Origin: Pandoraea iniqua
Lineage (GTDB): Bacteria; Pseudomonadota; Gammaproteobacteria; Burkholderiales; Burkholderiaceae
NCBI RefSeq assembly: GCF_902459685.1
Contig: NZ_CABPSF010000001.1
Coordinates: forward strand, 620,001 to 684,000
Reading direction: 5' to 3'
Length of the DNA stretch: 64,000 nucleotides
In this document: positions 30,781 to 39,398 of the stretch, piece after piece
Position numbering within the stretch: the stretch's first letter is position 1
Layout: every line of letters begins with the position of its first letter
Position numbers and translations under genes: made by a program
The notes under the pieces: generated by a model
What the model saw: the letters and a program-made list of their open reading frames with translations, nothing else
Told to the model about the DNA's origin: nothing
The model's database searches: none

Positions 30781-30852
30781 CCGGCGCGCTGACCTGAAAA
30801 GCATTGATGACCGTCGGCGGTGCCGGGTTCGCCCGATGCCGTCGTTTTTCCA

Positions 30853-30880
30853 ATCCCCGCCTGTGCGGGGATGTTTTTTT
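30853..30880 (+). terminator. Rho-independent terminator of the binding-protein gene
   Basis: Arms ATCCCCGC and GCGGGGAT with a four-base loop, followed by G and seven T. It lies 73 bp after the stop and just before the ribosome site of the hydratase. Confidence 0.88.
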
Positions 30881-30893
30881 GGAGCGGTAGACC

Positions 30894-31715
30894 ATGTCGC
30901 AAGACCCGTATCAACACTACTCGTCGCTGCAATTCAAGCGGCATCCGAACGGCGTGCTCGAAGTCATCATGGGCGCGGGCGCGAACAAGAGCGGCCTGTC
31001 GACCGCCGACCATCACATGCATCGCGAACTGGCCGACGTGTGGCGCGATATCGATCGCGATCCCGACACGCGCGCCGTGGTGATTCGCGGTGAAGGCAAG
31101 GGCTTTTCGGGCGGTGGCGACCTGTCACTCGTCGAAGACATGGCCGACAACTTCGACGTGCGTGCCCGCGTGTGGCGCGAGGCGCGCGATCTCGTCTACA
31201 ACGTGATCAATTGCAGCAAGCCCATCGTCTCGGCGATGCATGGCCCGGCGGTGGGCGCGGGGCTGGTGGCCGGGCTGCTGGCGGACATCTCGATTGCGGC
31301 AAAGACCGCGCGCATCATCGACGGTCACACGCGTCTGGGCGTGGCGGCGGGGGACCATGCGGCGATCGTCTGGCCGCTGCTGTGCGGCATGGCAAAGGCA
31401 AAGTACTACCTGTTGCTGTGCGAACCCGTTTCCGGCGAAGAAGCGGAACGTATCGGGCTGGTGTCGTTGACGGTGGACGAGGCCGACCTGTTGCCCAAGG
31501 CGTTCGAAGTGGCCGACAAGCTCGCGCGCGGTTCGACCACGGCGATTCGCTGGACCAAGTACGCGCTCAACAACTGGTTGCGCAGCGCGGGGCCGTCGTT
31601 CGATGCGTCGCTCGCGCTGGAATTCATGGGCTTTGCCGGGCCCGACGTGCGCGAGGGCATTGCGTCCCTGCGCGAGCGCCGTGCGCCCGATTACAGCGGC
31701 GATGCACCGTTCTGA
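30894..31715 (+). CDS. Enoyl-CoA hydratase/isomerase family protein
   Basis: 273 residues with GGAG 10 bp before the start. The crotonase fold is shown by [20 protein letters not shown] (oxyanion hole) and [26 protein letters not shown]. The glutamate usually found in the first catalytic position (as in KAF.AGAD..E) appears shifted, and [19 protein letters not shown] replaces the common hydratase block, so it may be a decarboxylase or other crotonase rather than a simple hydratase. The preceding terminator means read-through or its own promoter drives it. Confidence 0.88.
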   Translation: MSQDPYQHYSSLQFKRHPNGVLEVIMGAGANKSGLSTADHHMHRELADVWRDIDRDPDTRAVVIRGEGKGFSGGGDLSLVEDMADNFDVRARVWREARDLVYNVINCSKPIVSAMHGPAVGAGLVAGLLADISIAAKTARIIDGHTRLGVAAGDHAAIVWPLLCGMAKAKYYLLLCEPVSGEEAERIGLVSLTVDEADLLPKAFEVADKLARGSTTAIRWTKYALNNWLRSAGPSFDASLALEFMGFAGPDVREGIASLRERRAPDYSGDAPF

Positions 31716-31878
31716 ATCGGGTCGAGCCTGACATACGATTCACGCAGGCTCGGCGTATGATCCATAACAACACGCGGTAAATGCGCGGGCTTGCCGCCTG
31801 CCTGCCGGATTTACCTGCTTCATGACCCTGACAGCGCGGTGCAAGTGGTTCTGCCGCCGACCGTGACCGGAGATCAAG

Positions 31879-33030
31879 ATGAGCGATTCGACGAGTGCCA
31901 TGCCCAACGGCTTCGACATTCTCAAGAAGATGTGGGAGGCGTTCAGTCCGCCCGCGACCTTTACGTCGCCGCTCACGCAGTTGATGCAGAGTGCCGCGCC
32001 GTTGCTCGATCCGAACGAGATCGAAAACCGGATTGCCGAAATGCGCGCCGTCGAGCAATGGCTCACGCTCAACCTGAACGTGCTGCGCTCGACGATTCAG
32101 GCCTTCGAAGTGCAGCGCGCGACGTACGCCACGCTGCGGGCCTTCGGCAACGGCGGATTCGGCGCCGCCGCACCGTCGGGCGAGCCCGCTGGCTTCGCGC
32201 AGGCGGCTGCCGGCGCGGCAGGCGCGGAGCAGGCCGCGTCGGCCTTCTCGCAATTCGCGCAAGCGGGTGGCAACTTCTGGCGTTCCCCGTTTGCTGCCTC
32301 GGAACCCGCGCAAGACGTCGAGTCGCAGGCGCATGCCCCTGAGCCGGAACCCGAGCCGGAACCTGAACCTGAACCCGAAGCGCCCGATGCGGCCAACGAA
32401 CCGCAGCAGGGTGGACAGGGTGGGCAGGGTGGGCAGGGTGCCGCTGGCGCCGAATCGCCCTTTGCGCAGGCGAGCAGCGCTTACGGTGCGCTCGACCCGT
32501 CGATGTGGTTCAACGCCATGCGTGCGCAGTTCGATCAGATCGCTGCGGCCGCGCAGGCTGCTGGCGTATCGGCCACGAATATGACCGAAGCGGCCGCAGC
32601 GCAGATGTCCGAAGCAGCGGCCAGCGCGACGAAGGCGACGCAAGCGGCAACTCAGGCAGCGACGAAGGCCGCAACGAAGGCCGCGACTGATGCCGCGAAG
32701 GCAGCGTCGGGCCGCACCACGTCGGCAGCCGGCAAGACGGCCGGCAAGACCACGGGGAAGACGACTGACAAGGCGGCGACCGGCAAGACAGCAGCGAGCA
32801 AGTCGTCGAAGCAGACCGCCTCCGCGGGCGGTGCAGAGACCTCGGCCAAGGCACCGGCCAAGTCTGCCAAGTCGGCGAAAGCGGCCAAGTCGACGCCGTC
32901 GGCCAAAACCAGTCAAACGCCGGGCAAAGCGCCTCCGGCGGTGAAATCGGCCGAGGCCCGGACATCGGCCAAGAGCACCGCCAAGGCACGGTCGAAACGC
33001 GCGGGTAAAACCACGCCGTGGGCGTGGTGA
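31879..33030 (+). CDS. phaM: PhaM-type polyhydroxyalkanoate granule regulatory protein
   Basis: 383 residues. The first 90 residues (GFDILKKMWEAF, LLDPNEIENRIAEMRAVEQW, LNLNVLRSTIQAFEVQRATY) match PhaM, which in Ralstonia binds PHB granules, activates PHA synthase and ties granules to the nucleoid. Then come an EPEPEP stretch (about 155-172), a GGQ repeat (about 178-189), an Ala-rich helix (about 200-245) and a Lys/Thr/Ala/Ser tail rich in KTAGKT and SAKSAK motifs ending near 383, suited to DNA binding. It is longer than typical PhaM because of the low-complexity inserts. Confidence 0.88.
   Translation: MSDSTSAMPNGFDILKKMWEAFSPPATFTSPLTQLMQSAAPLLDPNEIENRIAEMRAVEQWLTLNLNVLRSTIQAFEVQRATYATLRAFGNGGFGAAAPSGEPAGFAQAAAGAAGAEQAASAFSQFAQAGGNFWRSPFAASEPAQDVESQAHAPEPEPEPEPEPEPEAPDAANEPQQGGQGGQGGQGAAGAESPFAQASSAYGALDPSMWFNAMRAQFDQIAAAAQAAGVSATNMTEAAAAQMSEAAASATKATQAATQAATKAATKAATDAAKAASGRTTSAAGKTAGKTTGKTTDKAATGKTAASKSSKQTASAGGAETSAKAPAKSAKSAKAAKSTPSAKTSQTPGKAPPAVKSAEARTSAKSTAKARSKRAGKTTPWAW
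32409..32438 (+). repeat. G-tract tandem repeat in phaM, G-quadruplex-capable
   Basis: Three copies of a 9-bp CAGGGTGGG-like unit give six GGG or GG tracts separated by 1-3 bases on the coding strand. They encode QGGQGGQGGQ. Confidence 0.7.
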
Positions 33031-33036
33031 GAGCGC

Positions 33037-33072
33037 GTAGATCGGGTAGATCGCTTAGACCGCCTAGACCGG
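33037..33072. repeat. Four degenerate copies of a 9-bp tandem repeat
   Basis: Units GTAGATCGG, GTAGATCGC, TTAGACCGC and CTAGACCGG begin 7 bp after the phaM stop. Confidence 0.82.
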
Positions 33073-33133
33073 GCATGCGGCGTCGGGCAGACACCCACCG
33101 TCGGGCGGGATAACAACAACAGGGAGGCACCCC

Positions 33134-34444
33134 ATGATTTCAGGCGAACGCACCGGACTCGTCTTGATGGGGGGCGGCGCGCGCGCCGCGTATCAGGTGG
33201 GTGTGCTCGCGGCCATCGCCGCCATCCAGCGCGAAGTACTGCCGTCGCGACGCGCGATCCCTTTTCCGATCGTCTGTGGCACCTCCGCAGGCGCAATCAA
33301 CGCGGCGGCGCTGGCCTCGCATGCCGACGACTTTCAGCATGGCGTGATGAAACTCGACGCCGTGTGGCGCCAGTTCCACGCGGGGCAGGTGTTTCGCGCC
33401 GACTCGCTCGGCATGGCAGGCACCGGCGCGCGCTGGCTCGCCGCGCTGTCGCTGGGCTGGGCGTTGCGCCGGTCGCCACGCTCGCTGTTCGATTGGTCGC
33501 CACTCGCCGAGATGCTGCGTAACGCGATCCGTCTCGAACGGTTGCCCGAGGTGTTTGCCAGCGGTGCGTTATCGGCGCTGTCTGTGACCGCGTTGTCGTA
33601 TTCGTCGGGCAAGCACGTCACGTTCTACCAGAGCGGTGAGCCGATCCAGCCTTGGAAGCGCTCGCTGCGGCTCGCTCGTGCTGTGCCGCTCACCGTCGAG
33701 CACTTGCTGGCATCGAGTGCGATCCCGTTTCTCTTTCCTGCCATCGAACTCGATCTCGACGGCCAGCCCGAGTATTTCGGGGATGGCTCGATGCGTCAGA
33801 TCGCACCGCTCAGCCCGCCGATTCATCTGGGGGCCACGCGCATCCTGATCATCGGTGCGGCGCATGGGCAGTACGGTCTCGACAGCAGTGGCGAGCGCAT
33901 CGCGGGTTATCCGAGTCTCGCGCAGATTGGCGGTCAGGCACTCGCGAGCGTGTTCATCGACGGGTTGTCCGCCGATCTCGAACGTCTGCAACACATCAAC
34001 AACGTGCTGCGGCACGTGCCGGCGGCGCAGCGCGAATCGAGCGGCTGGCGGCCGATCGAGACGCTGGTGATTTCGCCGAGTCAGCGGCTGGAGCCGATTG
34101 CGTCGCGGCATCTGCAACAATTGCCGCGCGCCGTGCGCACCATGCTGGGCGCGATTGGCGCAGACGAGGCACGTGGCGCGGCGTTCGCAAGCTATCTGCT
34201 GTTCGAATCGTCGTACACGCAGGAGTTGATCGCCTTGGGCGAGGCCGATGCCTACGCACAGCGCGACGCCATTGCAGCGTGGCTGGTGGCCGAAGCCGAT
34301 GGCACGAGTCCGCTCGACAGCGTGGAAGCGGGGGCGGTGGGCAGCGTCGATATGTCGGCCAATTCACCAATGGCATCGATTGCATCAATGCCATCCACGT
34401 CCGACGATGCCGATCAGCCTGCCGTGGGCGGCGACGCCGCATAA
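33134..34444 (+). CDS. Patatin-like phospholipase
   Basis: 436 residues. The oxyanion motif GGGARAAYQ (13-21), nucleophile Ser51 in GTSAG, and the dyad aspartate in YFGDGSMRQ are all in place, so it should be an active acyl hydrolase. A GGGAGGCACC ribosome site precedes the start. The last 50 residues are Ser/Ala-rich and probably disordered. No signal peptide. With PhaM upstream it could conceivably act on granule lipid or PHB, but this is only context; related proteins in this order are generic phospholipases. Confidence 0.9.
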   Translation: MISGERTGLVLMGGGARAAYQVGVLAAIAAIQREVLPSRRAIPFPIVCGTSAGAINAAALASHADDFQHGVMKLDAVWRQFHAGQVFRADSLGMAGTGARWLAALSLGWALRRSPRSLFDWSPLAEMLRNAIRLERLPEVFASGALSALSVTALSYSSGKHVTFYQSGEPIQPWKRSLRLARAVPLTVEHLLASSAIPFLFPAIELDLDGQPEYFGDGSMRQIAPLSPPIHLGATRILIIGAAHGQYGLDSSGERIAGYPSLAQIGGQALASVFIDGLSADLERLQHINNVLRHVPAAQRESSGWRPIETLVISPSQRLEPIASRHLQQLPRAVRTMLGAIGADEARGAAFASYLLFESSYTQELIALGEADAYAQRDAIAAWLVAEADGTSPLDSVEAGAVGSVDMSANSPMASIASMPSTSDDADQPAVGGDAA

Positions 34445-34469
34445 AGGTTTCACCGAACTGACGACGCCT

Positions 34470-35321
34470 ATGTCCCGAGCCACTGTTCCTTGTCCGTATC
34501 CGTCGACGTTCTGGCGCGATCCGGCGTTGCCGTTCATCGAAGCCCGCGAGGTGCTCGACGGGCGGCGTGTCTGCTATGCGCTGCACAGCCACGAAACGTT
34601 CTCGATCGGTGTGGTGACGGGCGGGCGCAGCACCTATCTCAATGGCCGCGCGCGAGAGACCGTGGGCGAAGGCAGCGTCGTCGTGATGAACCCCGATGCT
34701 GTGCACGCCTGCAATCCCGTGGGGGATGAGGCGTGGGCGTATCGCATGCTGTTTGTTGACACCGCGTGGCTGGGCGCATTGCAGCGCGAGCTGGGCTTTG
34801 GCGACGGACAGGATCTGCATCTGTTCGATCCGCTGTCGTCGACCGACGCCACGCTGTACGCGGGCCTGAATCGGCTTTACGACGTTTGCAGCGATCCCGC
34901 GAGCGAGCAATTGGCGCGCGAGAGCGTCGTGCAGCAGTTTTTTGTCGATGCGCATGAGCGGTTGAACCCGGCGCCACGGGCGATGCGTGACGATCCGCGC
35001 AAGTTGCGCGAGGCCGCCGATTTCATCCGGGCGCATTGCCGTGAGGCGTTGACGCTGGCGCAAATCTGCGCGGCGGCGGGGCTGTCGGCGTCGTACCTGA
35101 CGCGCGCGTTTCGGGCGCAATACGGACTGACGCCGCACGCGTTCGTGATGAATCAGCGCATTCAATATGCGCGGGCGCGGTTACGTCGCGGCCACGCGAT
35201 TGCGGAAGTTGCGCTCGATGCAGGCTTTGCCGATCAGGCGCATTTCCAGCGCACCTTCAAGCAACTGCTCGCGACGACGCCGGGGCATTACCGGGCGTCC
35301 GAGACACGTCGCGCTGCGTAG
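34470..35321 (+). CDS. AraC-family transcriptional regulator
   Basis: 283 residues from MSRATVPCPYPSTFWR at 34470; upstream readings overlap patatin and lack similarity. An AraC-type cupin (HSHETFSIGVVTGG, GSVVVMNPDAVHACNP) is followed by two helix-turn-helix units (LTLAQICAAAGLSASYLTRAF and HAIAEVALDAGFADQAHFQR). It faces the LysE-family exporter gene with a 59 bp gap, a common regulator-exporter pairing, and may sense an amino acid or similar small molecule. Confidence 0.92.
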   Translation: MSRATVPCPYPSTFWRDPALPFIEAREVLDGRRVCYALHSHETFSIGVVTGGRSTYLNGRARETVGEGSVVVMNPDAVHACNPVGDEAWAYRMLFVDTAWLGALQRELGFGDGQDLHLFDPLSSTDATLYAGLNRLYDVCSDPASEQLARESVVQQFFVDAHERLNPAPRAMRDDPRKLREAADFIRAHCREALTLAQICAAAGLSASYLTRAFRAQYGLTPHAFVMNQRIQYARARLRRGHAIAEVALDAGFADQAHFQRTFKQLLATTPGHYRASETRRAA

Positions 35322-35380
35322 CGTGGCCTAACACCACGCAACGCGCGGTCACACCTTCACTCCCGAGCCCCTTCACGCGA

Positions 35381-35965
35381 TCAGCTTGCCACCAGATACA
35401 CCGCGCTTGCGGCGAGCAGAGCGGCCATGACGCGATTGAGGCGTCGTACGCGCCGAGCGTCGCGCATATGTTGCCGCAGCATGGCACCGGCGACGGCCCA
35501 GCATCCGACGGAAAGCCAGCACACGACGAAGTAGATCGCGGCGAACTGCCAGATGCGTGCGGGTTCGCCTGCGGTGTACGCCCCCATTCCCGCCAACGAC
35601 GCGAGCCATGCCTTGGGGTTCAGCCATTGCATGACGGCGCCATTGAGCATCGTGGGGCCGCGTTGCGGGTTGGCGTCGCCCAACTCTCCGTCATCGCGCG
35701 CGAGCTTGTAGGCCATGTAGAGCAAAAAGGCGACGCCAAACCATTGGATGGCGTGCATCAAAGCAGGCATGCGTTGCAGCAGTTCGTACACACCAAACCC
35801 CACACTAACGAGCAGGATGATGAATCCGACTGTGGCACCGGTGACATGGCGCAGGCTAGGCAAAAGGCCGAAGCGGGCGCCCGAGCCGAGCGCCACCACG
35901 TTGACGGGCCCGGGGGTGATGGAGGCGGCGAGCGCGAAGGCGGCCATCGAGTAGAAGAGTGTCAT
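35381..35965 (-). CDS. LysE-family amino-acid exporter
   Basis: 194 residues from MTLFYSMAAFALAASITPGP at 35965. ITPGPVNVVALGSGARFG is the LysE/RhtB signature, and six membrane segments are readable, with a QWLNPKAWLASLAG loop typical of the RhtB branch. It exports amino acids or derivatives. An earlier in-frame start at 36100 would add an unrelated segment. Convergent with the AraC regulator. Confidence 0.9.
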   Translation of the reverse strand: MTLFYSMAAFALAASITPGPVNVVALGSGARFGLLPSLRHVTGATVGFIILLVSVGFGVYELLQRMPALMHAIQWFGVAFLLYMAYKLARDDGELGDANPQRGPTMLNGAVMQWLNPKAWLASLAGMGAYTAGEPARIWQFAAIYFVVCWLSVGCWAVAGAMLRQHMRDARRVRRLNRVMAALLAASAVYLVAS

Positions 35966-36072
35966 TGGAGACCTTGAGCAAAAGCGCAGAGGTTCCGAAT
36001 GTAGGCGGGGGGGAGGGGCGTGTATTGCAGAAAACTGCCCATGTTGCAGGCGGATGTGCGCAGCGGCAGGCG

Positions 36073-36510
36073 TCAGGGCAGTAGCCGTTGCCGCAGCCAC
36101 GCGAGCACACGGCCCATGACGGGCAGTTTCGCGTAGATGTCTTCGGTGGCGTCCCAGTAGTCGCGTTGGTAGGCGATGCGCCCAACGACGGCGAGTCGAA
36201 GATGGGACGCCCCGTGAATTACCTGTTCGTCATCGATCCAGCGTTTCGCGTGAAAGTGAAGATTCCAGACGAGGAGTGCCTGATTGTGCTGGAGGAGCGT
36301 CGCGGTGATTTCGAAGCGAGGGACATCCACGCGTTCGAACAGGCGATCGAAAAGCGCGGCAAGTTCGGCTGCACTGCGTACCTCATGCAGCGGACTCTTG
36401 AAGTAGACCGTCGGTGTGTAGAACTCGCCGAGATTGGCGACGCTCTGCCGGGTGAGCGTTTCGATGTAACGCGTCAGGCGGGTGAGCGCAGCAGCATGAT
36501 CGATGTCCAT
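36073..36510 (-). CDS. SnoaL/NTF2-like protein
   Basis: 145 residues from MDIDHAAALTRLTRYIETLT at 36510. Predicted cone-shaped NTF2 fold: LGEFYTPTVYFKSPLHEVRS, the beta strands around FEITATLLQHNQALLVWNLHFHAK, and WDATEDIYAKLPVMGRVLAWLR at the end. Proteins of this size and ending occur widely in proteobacteria without a proven function. Close to the LysE gene on the same strand. Confidence 0.8.
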   Translation of the reverse strand: MDIDHAAALTRLTRYIETLTRQSVANLGEFYTPTVYFKSPLHEVRSAAELAALFDRLFERVDVPRFEITATLLQHNQALLVWNLHFHAKRWIDDEQVIHGASHLRLAVVGRIAYQRDYWDATEDIYAKLPVMGRVLAWLRQRLLP

Positions 36511-36665
36511 GGCACGGTCTCGCGTGGGGTGCGCCAGCGGGGCGCATAGCGCAGGGGAGCCTTGCCATAAGTTACCAGCCGGGGGTGTCGCGCGCACCGC
36601 GCCGGTGCATCGGCGTGGCGCGGATGAGACAGTGCCCGGCGGCCCCCGGCCGGTATCGGAAAGCG

Positions 36666-37235
36666 TCAGTGCGCGTCGCTGATCAGGTCGGCCCGGAGAT
36701 CCGGTGCGCTTGTGCGCGGGTCGAGCCAGATCGCGAAAAAGGCACGTCCGAAGGCGTCGCCGGTGATCTGGCCGATGGGTTTGCCGTCCGAGAAGAACCG
36801 CGTGCCGTCGCCCGGCCGGTAGACGCCCGTCAGGTGTTGTCCTTCCGACACATCGGGGAGGATGCGCGCGAGTTCATCCGCCCAACGCTGGCGCTCGGCT
36901 TCCGTCGCCATTTGCAGCTTGGTCATTTCGATGAGCGTGCGCTGCACCAGCGTATGCGACTTGAAGCTGCGGGCGTAACGCAGGTCGAGCACCAAGGGAT
37001 GCGTACCCCAGTTCGCGCTGACGCGATCGGCGACCGAGAACAATTCAGCGTCGTAAAGATGAAAGCCCATGCGGGTGAACGAGCCGTGACCGACGAGGCG
37101 CGCGGCCGGCACTTCTTGCGAGGCCAGTTGCACGGCATCGAACGCGTGGGCGCTCGGGGCTGCCGCAGCAGCAGACGCTACGGCGAACAGGCATGCGGCG
37201 CGCAGCCACACTGCCAAAGCAGGACGAGTTGCCAT
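36666..37235 (-). CDS. Chalcone isomerase-like exported protein
   Basis: 189 residues from MATRPALAVWLRAACLFAVA at 37235, with AAAGGAG upstream. A signal peptide ends near residue 31 (AHAFDA). The body carries LVGHGSFTRMGFHLYDAELF, LVLDLRYARSFKSHTLVQRT and FGRAFFAIWLDPRTSAPDLR, the pattern of bacterial chalcone-isomerase-like proteins. Plant catalytic residues are not conserved in this group, and a lipid-binding role is possible. Probably periplasmic. Confidence 0.87.
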   Translation of the reverse strand: MATRPALAVWLRAACLFAVASAAAAAPSAHAFDAVQLASQEVPAARLVGHGSFTRMGFHLYDAELFSVADRVSANWGTHPLVLDLRYARSFKSHTLVQRTLIEMTKLQMATEAERQRWADELARILPDVSEGQHLTGVYRPGDGTRFFSDGKPIGQITGDAFGRAFFAIWLDPRTSAPDLRADLISDAH

Positions 37236-37606
37236 GCTCGGCTCCTTTCCGGTCCAAGGATCCAGTCGAGTTGGTGGGCCCGTCGGCAGCGCGCGAGTCG
37301 TTCGCTCGATACGCCGGCCGGTACAGCTTGTTGCGTGAATGCGACCGAGAGTCCTCTTTGCCATCGGTGGCTGCGTTGTCAGACGCCTCCCCGATCGGGA
37401 TCACAAGCACGGAACGACTGCTTTCAGCCTAGACCATGCCGGGGGCGCTGCTGAACCCCATCGCACAAGGACAAACCCTGACGCACCGCAGTAGGCATCG
37501 ACTTCTTTTCGCCCACCGTTTGCAGTGGGCCGAGGGCTTTGCCGCTACGTTGGCAATACGTCGTGCCGGATACCCGCTGCCCCTTGATCTTAGGGGCTGT
37601 GCGTGA

Positions 37607-37626
37607 CATTTTGACCGTCGTCAAAA
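37607..37626. promoter_or_regulatory. Operator-like palindrome
   Basis: ATTTTGAC, four bases CGTC, GTCAAAAT: perfect 8-bp arms, about 300 bp upstream of the ferritin-like gene and 370 bp upstream of the divergent chalcone-isomerase-like gene. Confidence 0.5.
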
Positions 37627-37767
37627 TTACGCCGCATTACCGTCATGTGAGGTGCCGCGCGTACGGTTTTGAAAGGCTTTTATGTTATGATTCAAGAGTT
37701 TGCCCATATTTTAGTAGGGTCGCTCTAGCCATATCGCCAGGACGCGGCCAAGTTACAGGCGCTTCAT

Positions 37768-37816
37768 CGCCGTCCTTCAGCGACGGCAGGGGTTCAAGAC
37801 GTGAAGCCGGACGGCG
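37768..37816 (+). promoter_or_regulatory. Long leader hairpin
   Basis: Arms CGCCGTCC and GGACGGCG pair perfectly, with inner TTCA and TGAA extending the stem after a bulge. It lies about 110 bp before the ferritin-like gene. Confidence 0.45.
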
Positions 37817-37897
37817 GGGGCCGTTCGTATCGCGGTCACCGTTTTGTCTGTTGAAATTCGGCGTAAACTTTCACAATACTATCTTGAGTCCTGGTGT

Positions 37898-37913
37898 AAG
37901 GTCTCGCGACCTT
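37898..37913 (+). promoter_or_regulatory. Hairpin abutting the ribosome site of the ferritin-like gene
   Basis: AAGGTC, loop TCGC, GACCTT, directly followed by the GGGGG ribosome-site run at 37914-37918 and the ATG at 37927. Confidence 0.5.
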
Positions 37914-37926
37914 GGGGGTAATTGAA

Positions 37927-38811
37927 ATGAACGAAATGCTGTATCCCGAACTGTACAAGTCGCTGGAAGCAGTGCGTTGGAACATGGAAAAGGACATTCC
38001 GTGGGACAAGTTCGACGCGAGCCAACTCACCGACGATCAGGCGCGCACCATCAAGATGAATGCCATCACGGAATGGGCGGCGCTGCCGGCCACCGAGATG
38101 TTCCTGCGTGACAATCGCGACGACAGCGATTTCTCCGCCTTCATGAGCGTGTGGTTCTTCGAAGAACAGAAGCATTCGCTGGTGCTGATGGAATACCTGC
38201 GCCGTTTCCGCCCGGACCTCGTGCCGAGCGAAGCCGAGCTGCACGCTGTGCGTTTCCCGTTCGACCCGGCCCCGCCGCTCGAAACGCTGATGCTGCACTT
38301 CTGCGGCGAAATCCGCCTCAACCACTGGTATCGCCGTGCCGCCGAATGGCACACCGAGCCGGTGATCAAGGCCATCTACGAAATCATCTCGCGTGACGAA
38401 GCCCGTCATGGCGGCGCTTATCTGCGCTACATGAAGAAGGCACTGACGAGCTTTGGCGATAACGCACGTGCCGCGTTCGCCAAGATCGGCGTGCTGATGG
38501 CCTCGGCCCGTCGCACCGAAAAGCCGCTGCACCCGACTAACCTTCACGTGAACAAGGACCTGTTCCCGAACGACACGGTGCAATCGCGCCTGCCGGAACC
38601 GGAATGGCTTGAACACTGGCTCGACGAACAGATCAAGTTCGACGACAGCTGGGAAAAGAAGGTGGTCGAGCGCATTCTGCACAACATGTCGCTGCTGTTC
38701 GAGCGCACGTTTGCGACGGCAACGGACCTGAACCGCTATCGCAAGGAAATCACCTCGCGTCTGGCGGCAGTGGCGACGCCGGCAGCACCGGCGGTGGCGA
38801 CACCGTCGTAA
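37927..38811 (+). CDS. Ferritin-like diiron-domain protein
   Basis: 294 residues from MNEMLYPELYKSLEAVRW at 37927. A four-helix diiron fold is indicated by FFEEQKHSLVLMEYL (Glu-x-x-His pair) and ISRDEARHGGAYLRYM (DEARH), with further acidic residues in AITEWAALPATEMF and FCGEIRLNHWYRR. It resembles acyl-ACP-desaturase/ferritin-like proteins found in this order. The last 20 residues are Ala/Pro-rich. The role may be an oxygenase or an iron-dependent enzyme; not a classical iron-storage ferritin. Confidence 0.85.
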   Translation: MNEMLYPELYKSLEAVRWNMEKDIPWDKFDASQLTDDQARTIKMNAITEWAALPATEMFLRDNRDDSDFSAFMSVWFFEEQKHSLVLMEYLRRFRPDLVPSEAELHAVRFPFDPAPPLETLMLHFCGEIRLNHWYRRAAEWHTEPVIKAIYEIISRDEARHGGAYLRYMKKALTSFGDNARAAFAKIGVLMASARRTEKPLHPTNLHVNKDLFPNDTVQSRLPEPEWLEHWLDEQIKFDDSWEKKVVERILHNMSLLFERTFATATDLNRYRKEITSRLAAVATPAAPAVATPS

Positions 38812-38826
38812 GCTTCGGCATTGCGC

Positions 38827-38853
38827 AAAAAAAGGGGCTTCGGCCCCTTTTTT
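38827..38853 (+). terminator. Rho-independent terminator of the ferritin-like gene
   Basis: Seven A, GGGGC, TTCG tetraloop, GCCCC, then a T run. It starts 15 bp after the stop. Confidence 0.92.
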
Positions 38854-38906
38854 GTTGCCTGCGGGCCGCCATGGGACAATACCGCGTTCACTTTTGACAG
38901 ACAGTC

Positions 38907-39398
38907 ATGCAACTCGCCCAAGCTCCCGATTTCGAGGCCAAAGTCCTCACCCGAGATGCCCTCGTGGCACTCGCCCCCCGACTGCCGCGTCCGCTGGTAT
39001 TCACCAACGGCGTGTTCGACATCCTGCATCGTGGTCACGTCACCTACCTCGCGCAAGCGCGCGCGCTGGGTGCCTGCCTGATCGTTGCTGTGAATACCGA
39101 CGTGTCCGTGCGTACGCTCGGCAAGGGCGACGACCGTCCCATCAACAACGAAAACGACCGCGCGGCGCTGCTCGCTGCCTTGCAGAGCGTCGACTATGTG
39201 GTGACCTTCGGCGAATCGACGCCTGAAGCGCTGATCGCCGCCGTGCGCCCCGACATTCTCGTCAAGGGCGGCGACTACGATATGAACAAACTGCCCGAAT
39301 CGGCGCTGGTGCGCGGCTGGGGCGGCAAGGCAGTGGCCATTCCGTTCGAACATCAACGCTCGACGACGGCCCTGCTCAAGAAGGTTCGACAATCATGA
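38907..39398 (+). CDS. rfaE2: D-glycero-beta-D-manno-heptose 1-phosphate adenylyltransferase
   Basis: 163 residues. FTNGVFDILHRGHVTYL carries the nucleotidyltransferase HxGH motif at residues 41-44, and KGGDYDMNKLPE is the conserved heptose block. It corresponds to the C-terminal half of E. coli HldE as a stand-alone gene and makes ADP-heptose for the lipopolysaccharide core. Its stop overlaps the next start by 4 bp (ATGA), which couples it to an asparaginase gene with no obvious connection to LPS. Confidence 0.95.
   Translation: MQLAQAPDFEAKVLTRDALVALAPRLPRPLVFTNGVFDILHRGHVTYLAQARALGACLIVAVNTDVSVRTLGKGDDRPINNENDRAALLAALQSVDYVVTFGESTPEALIAAVRPDILVKGGDYDMNKLPESALVRGWGGKAVAIPFEHQRSTTALLKKVRQS

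Larger units (their letters stand above)
37236..37926. other. 691-bp non-coding region with structured leader elements
   Basis: No credible gene. It contains a palindrome at 37607-37626, an AT-rich patch around 37670-37720, a long hairpin (37768-37816), a TTGAAA hexamer near 37852, and a short perfect inverted repeat at 37898-37913 next to the ribosome site of the ferritin-like gene. A small RNA or long 5' leader is possible. Confidence 0.6.

Noticed and set aside
37539-37925. A 128-codon plus-strand frame before the ferritin-like gene
   Set aside because: Composition is unlike the neighbours (many Cys, Arg and Ser), it covers the leader hairpins and shows no similarity; treated as non-coding.
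37236-37926. tRNA or other structured RNA gene in the longest gap
   Set aside because: No cloverleaf, T-loop sequence or CCA end could be found; the hairpins fit better as leader elements.
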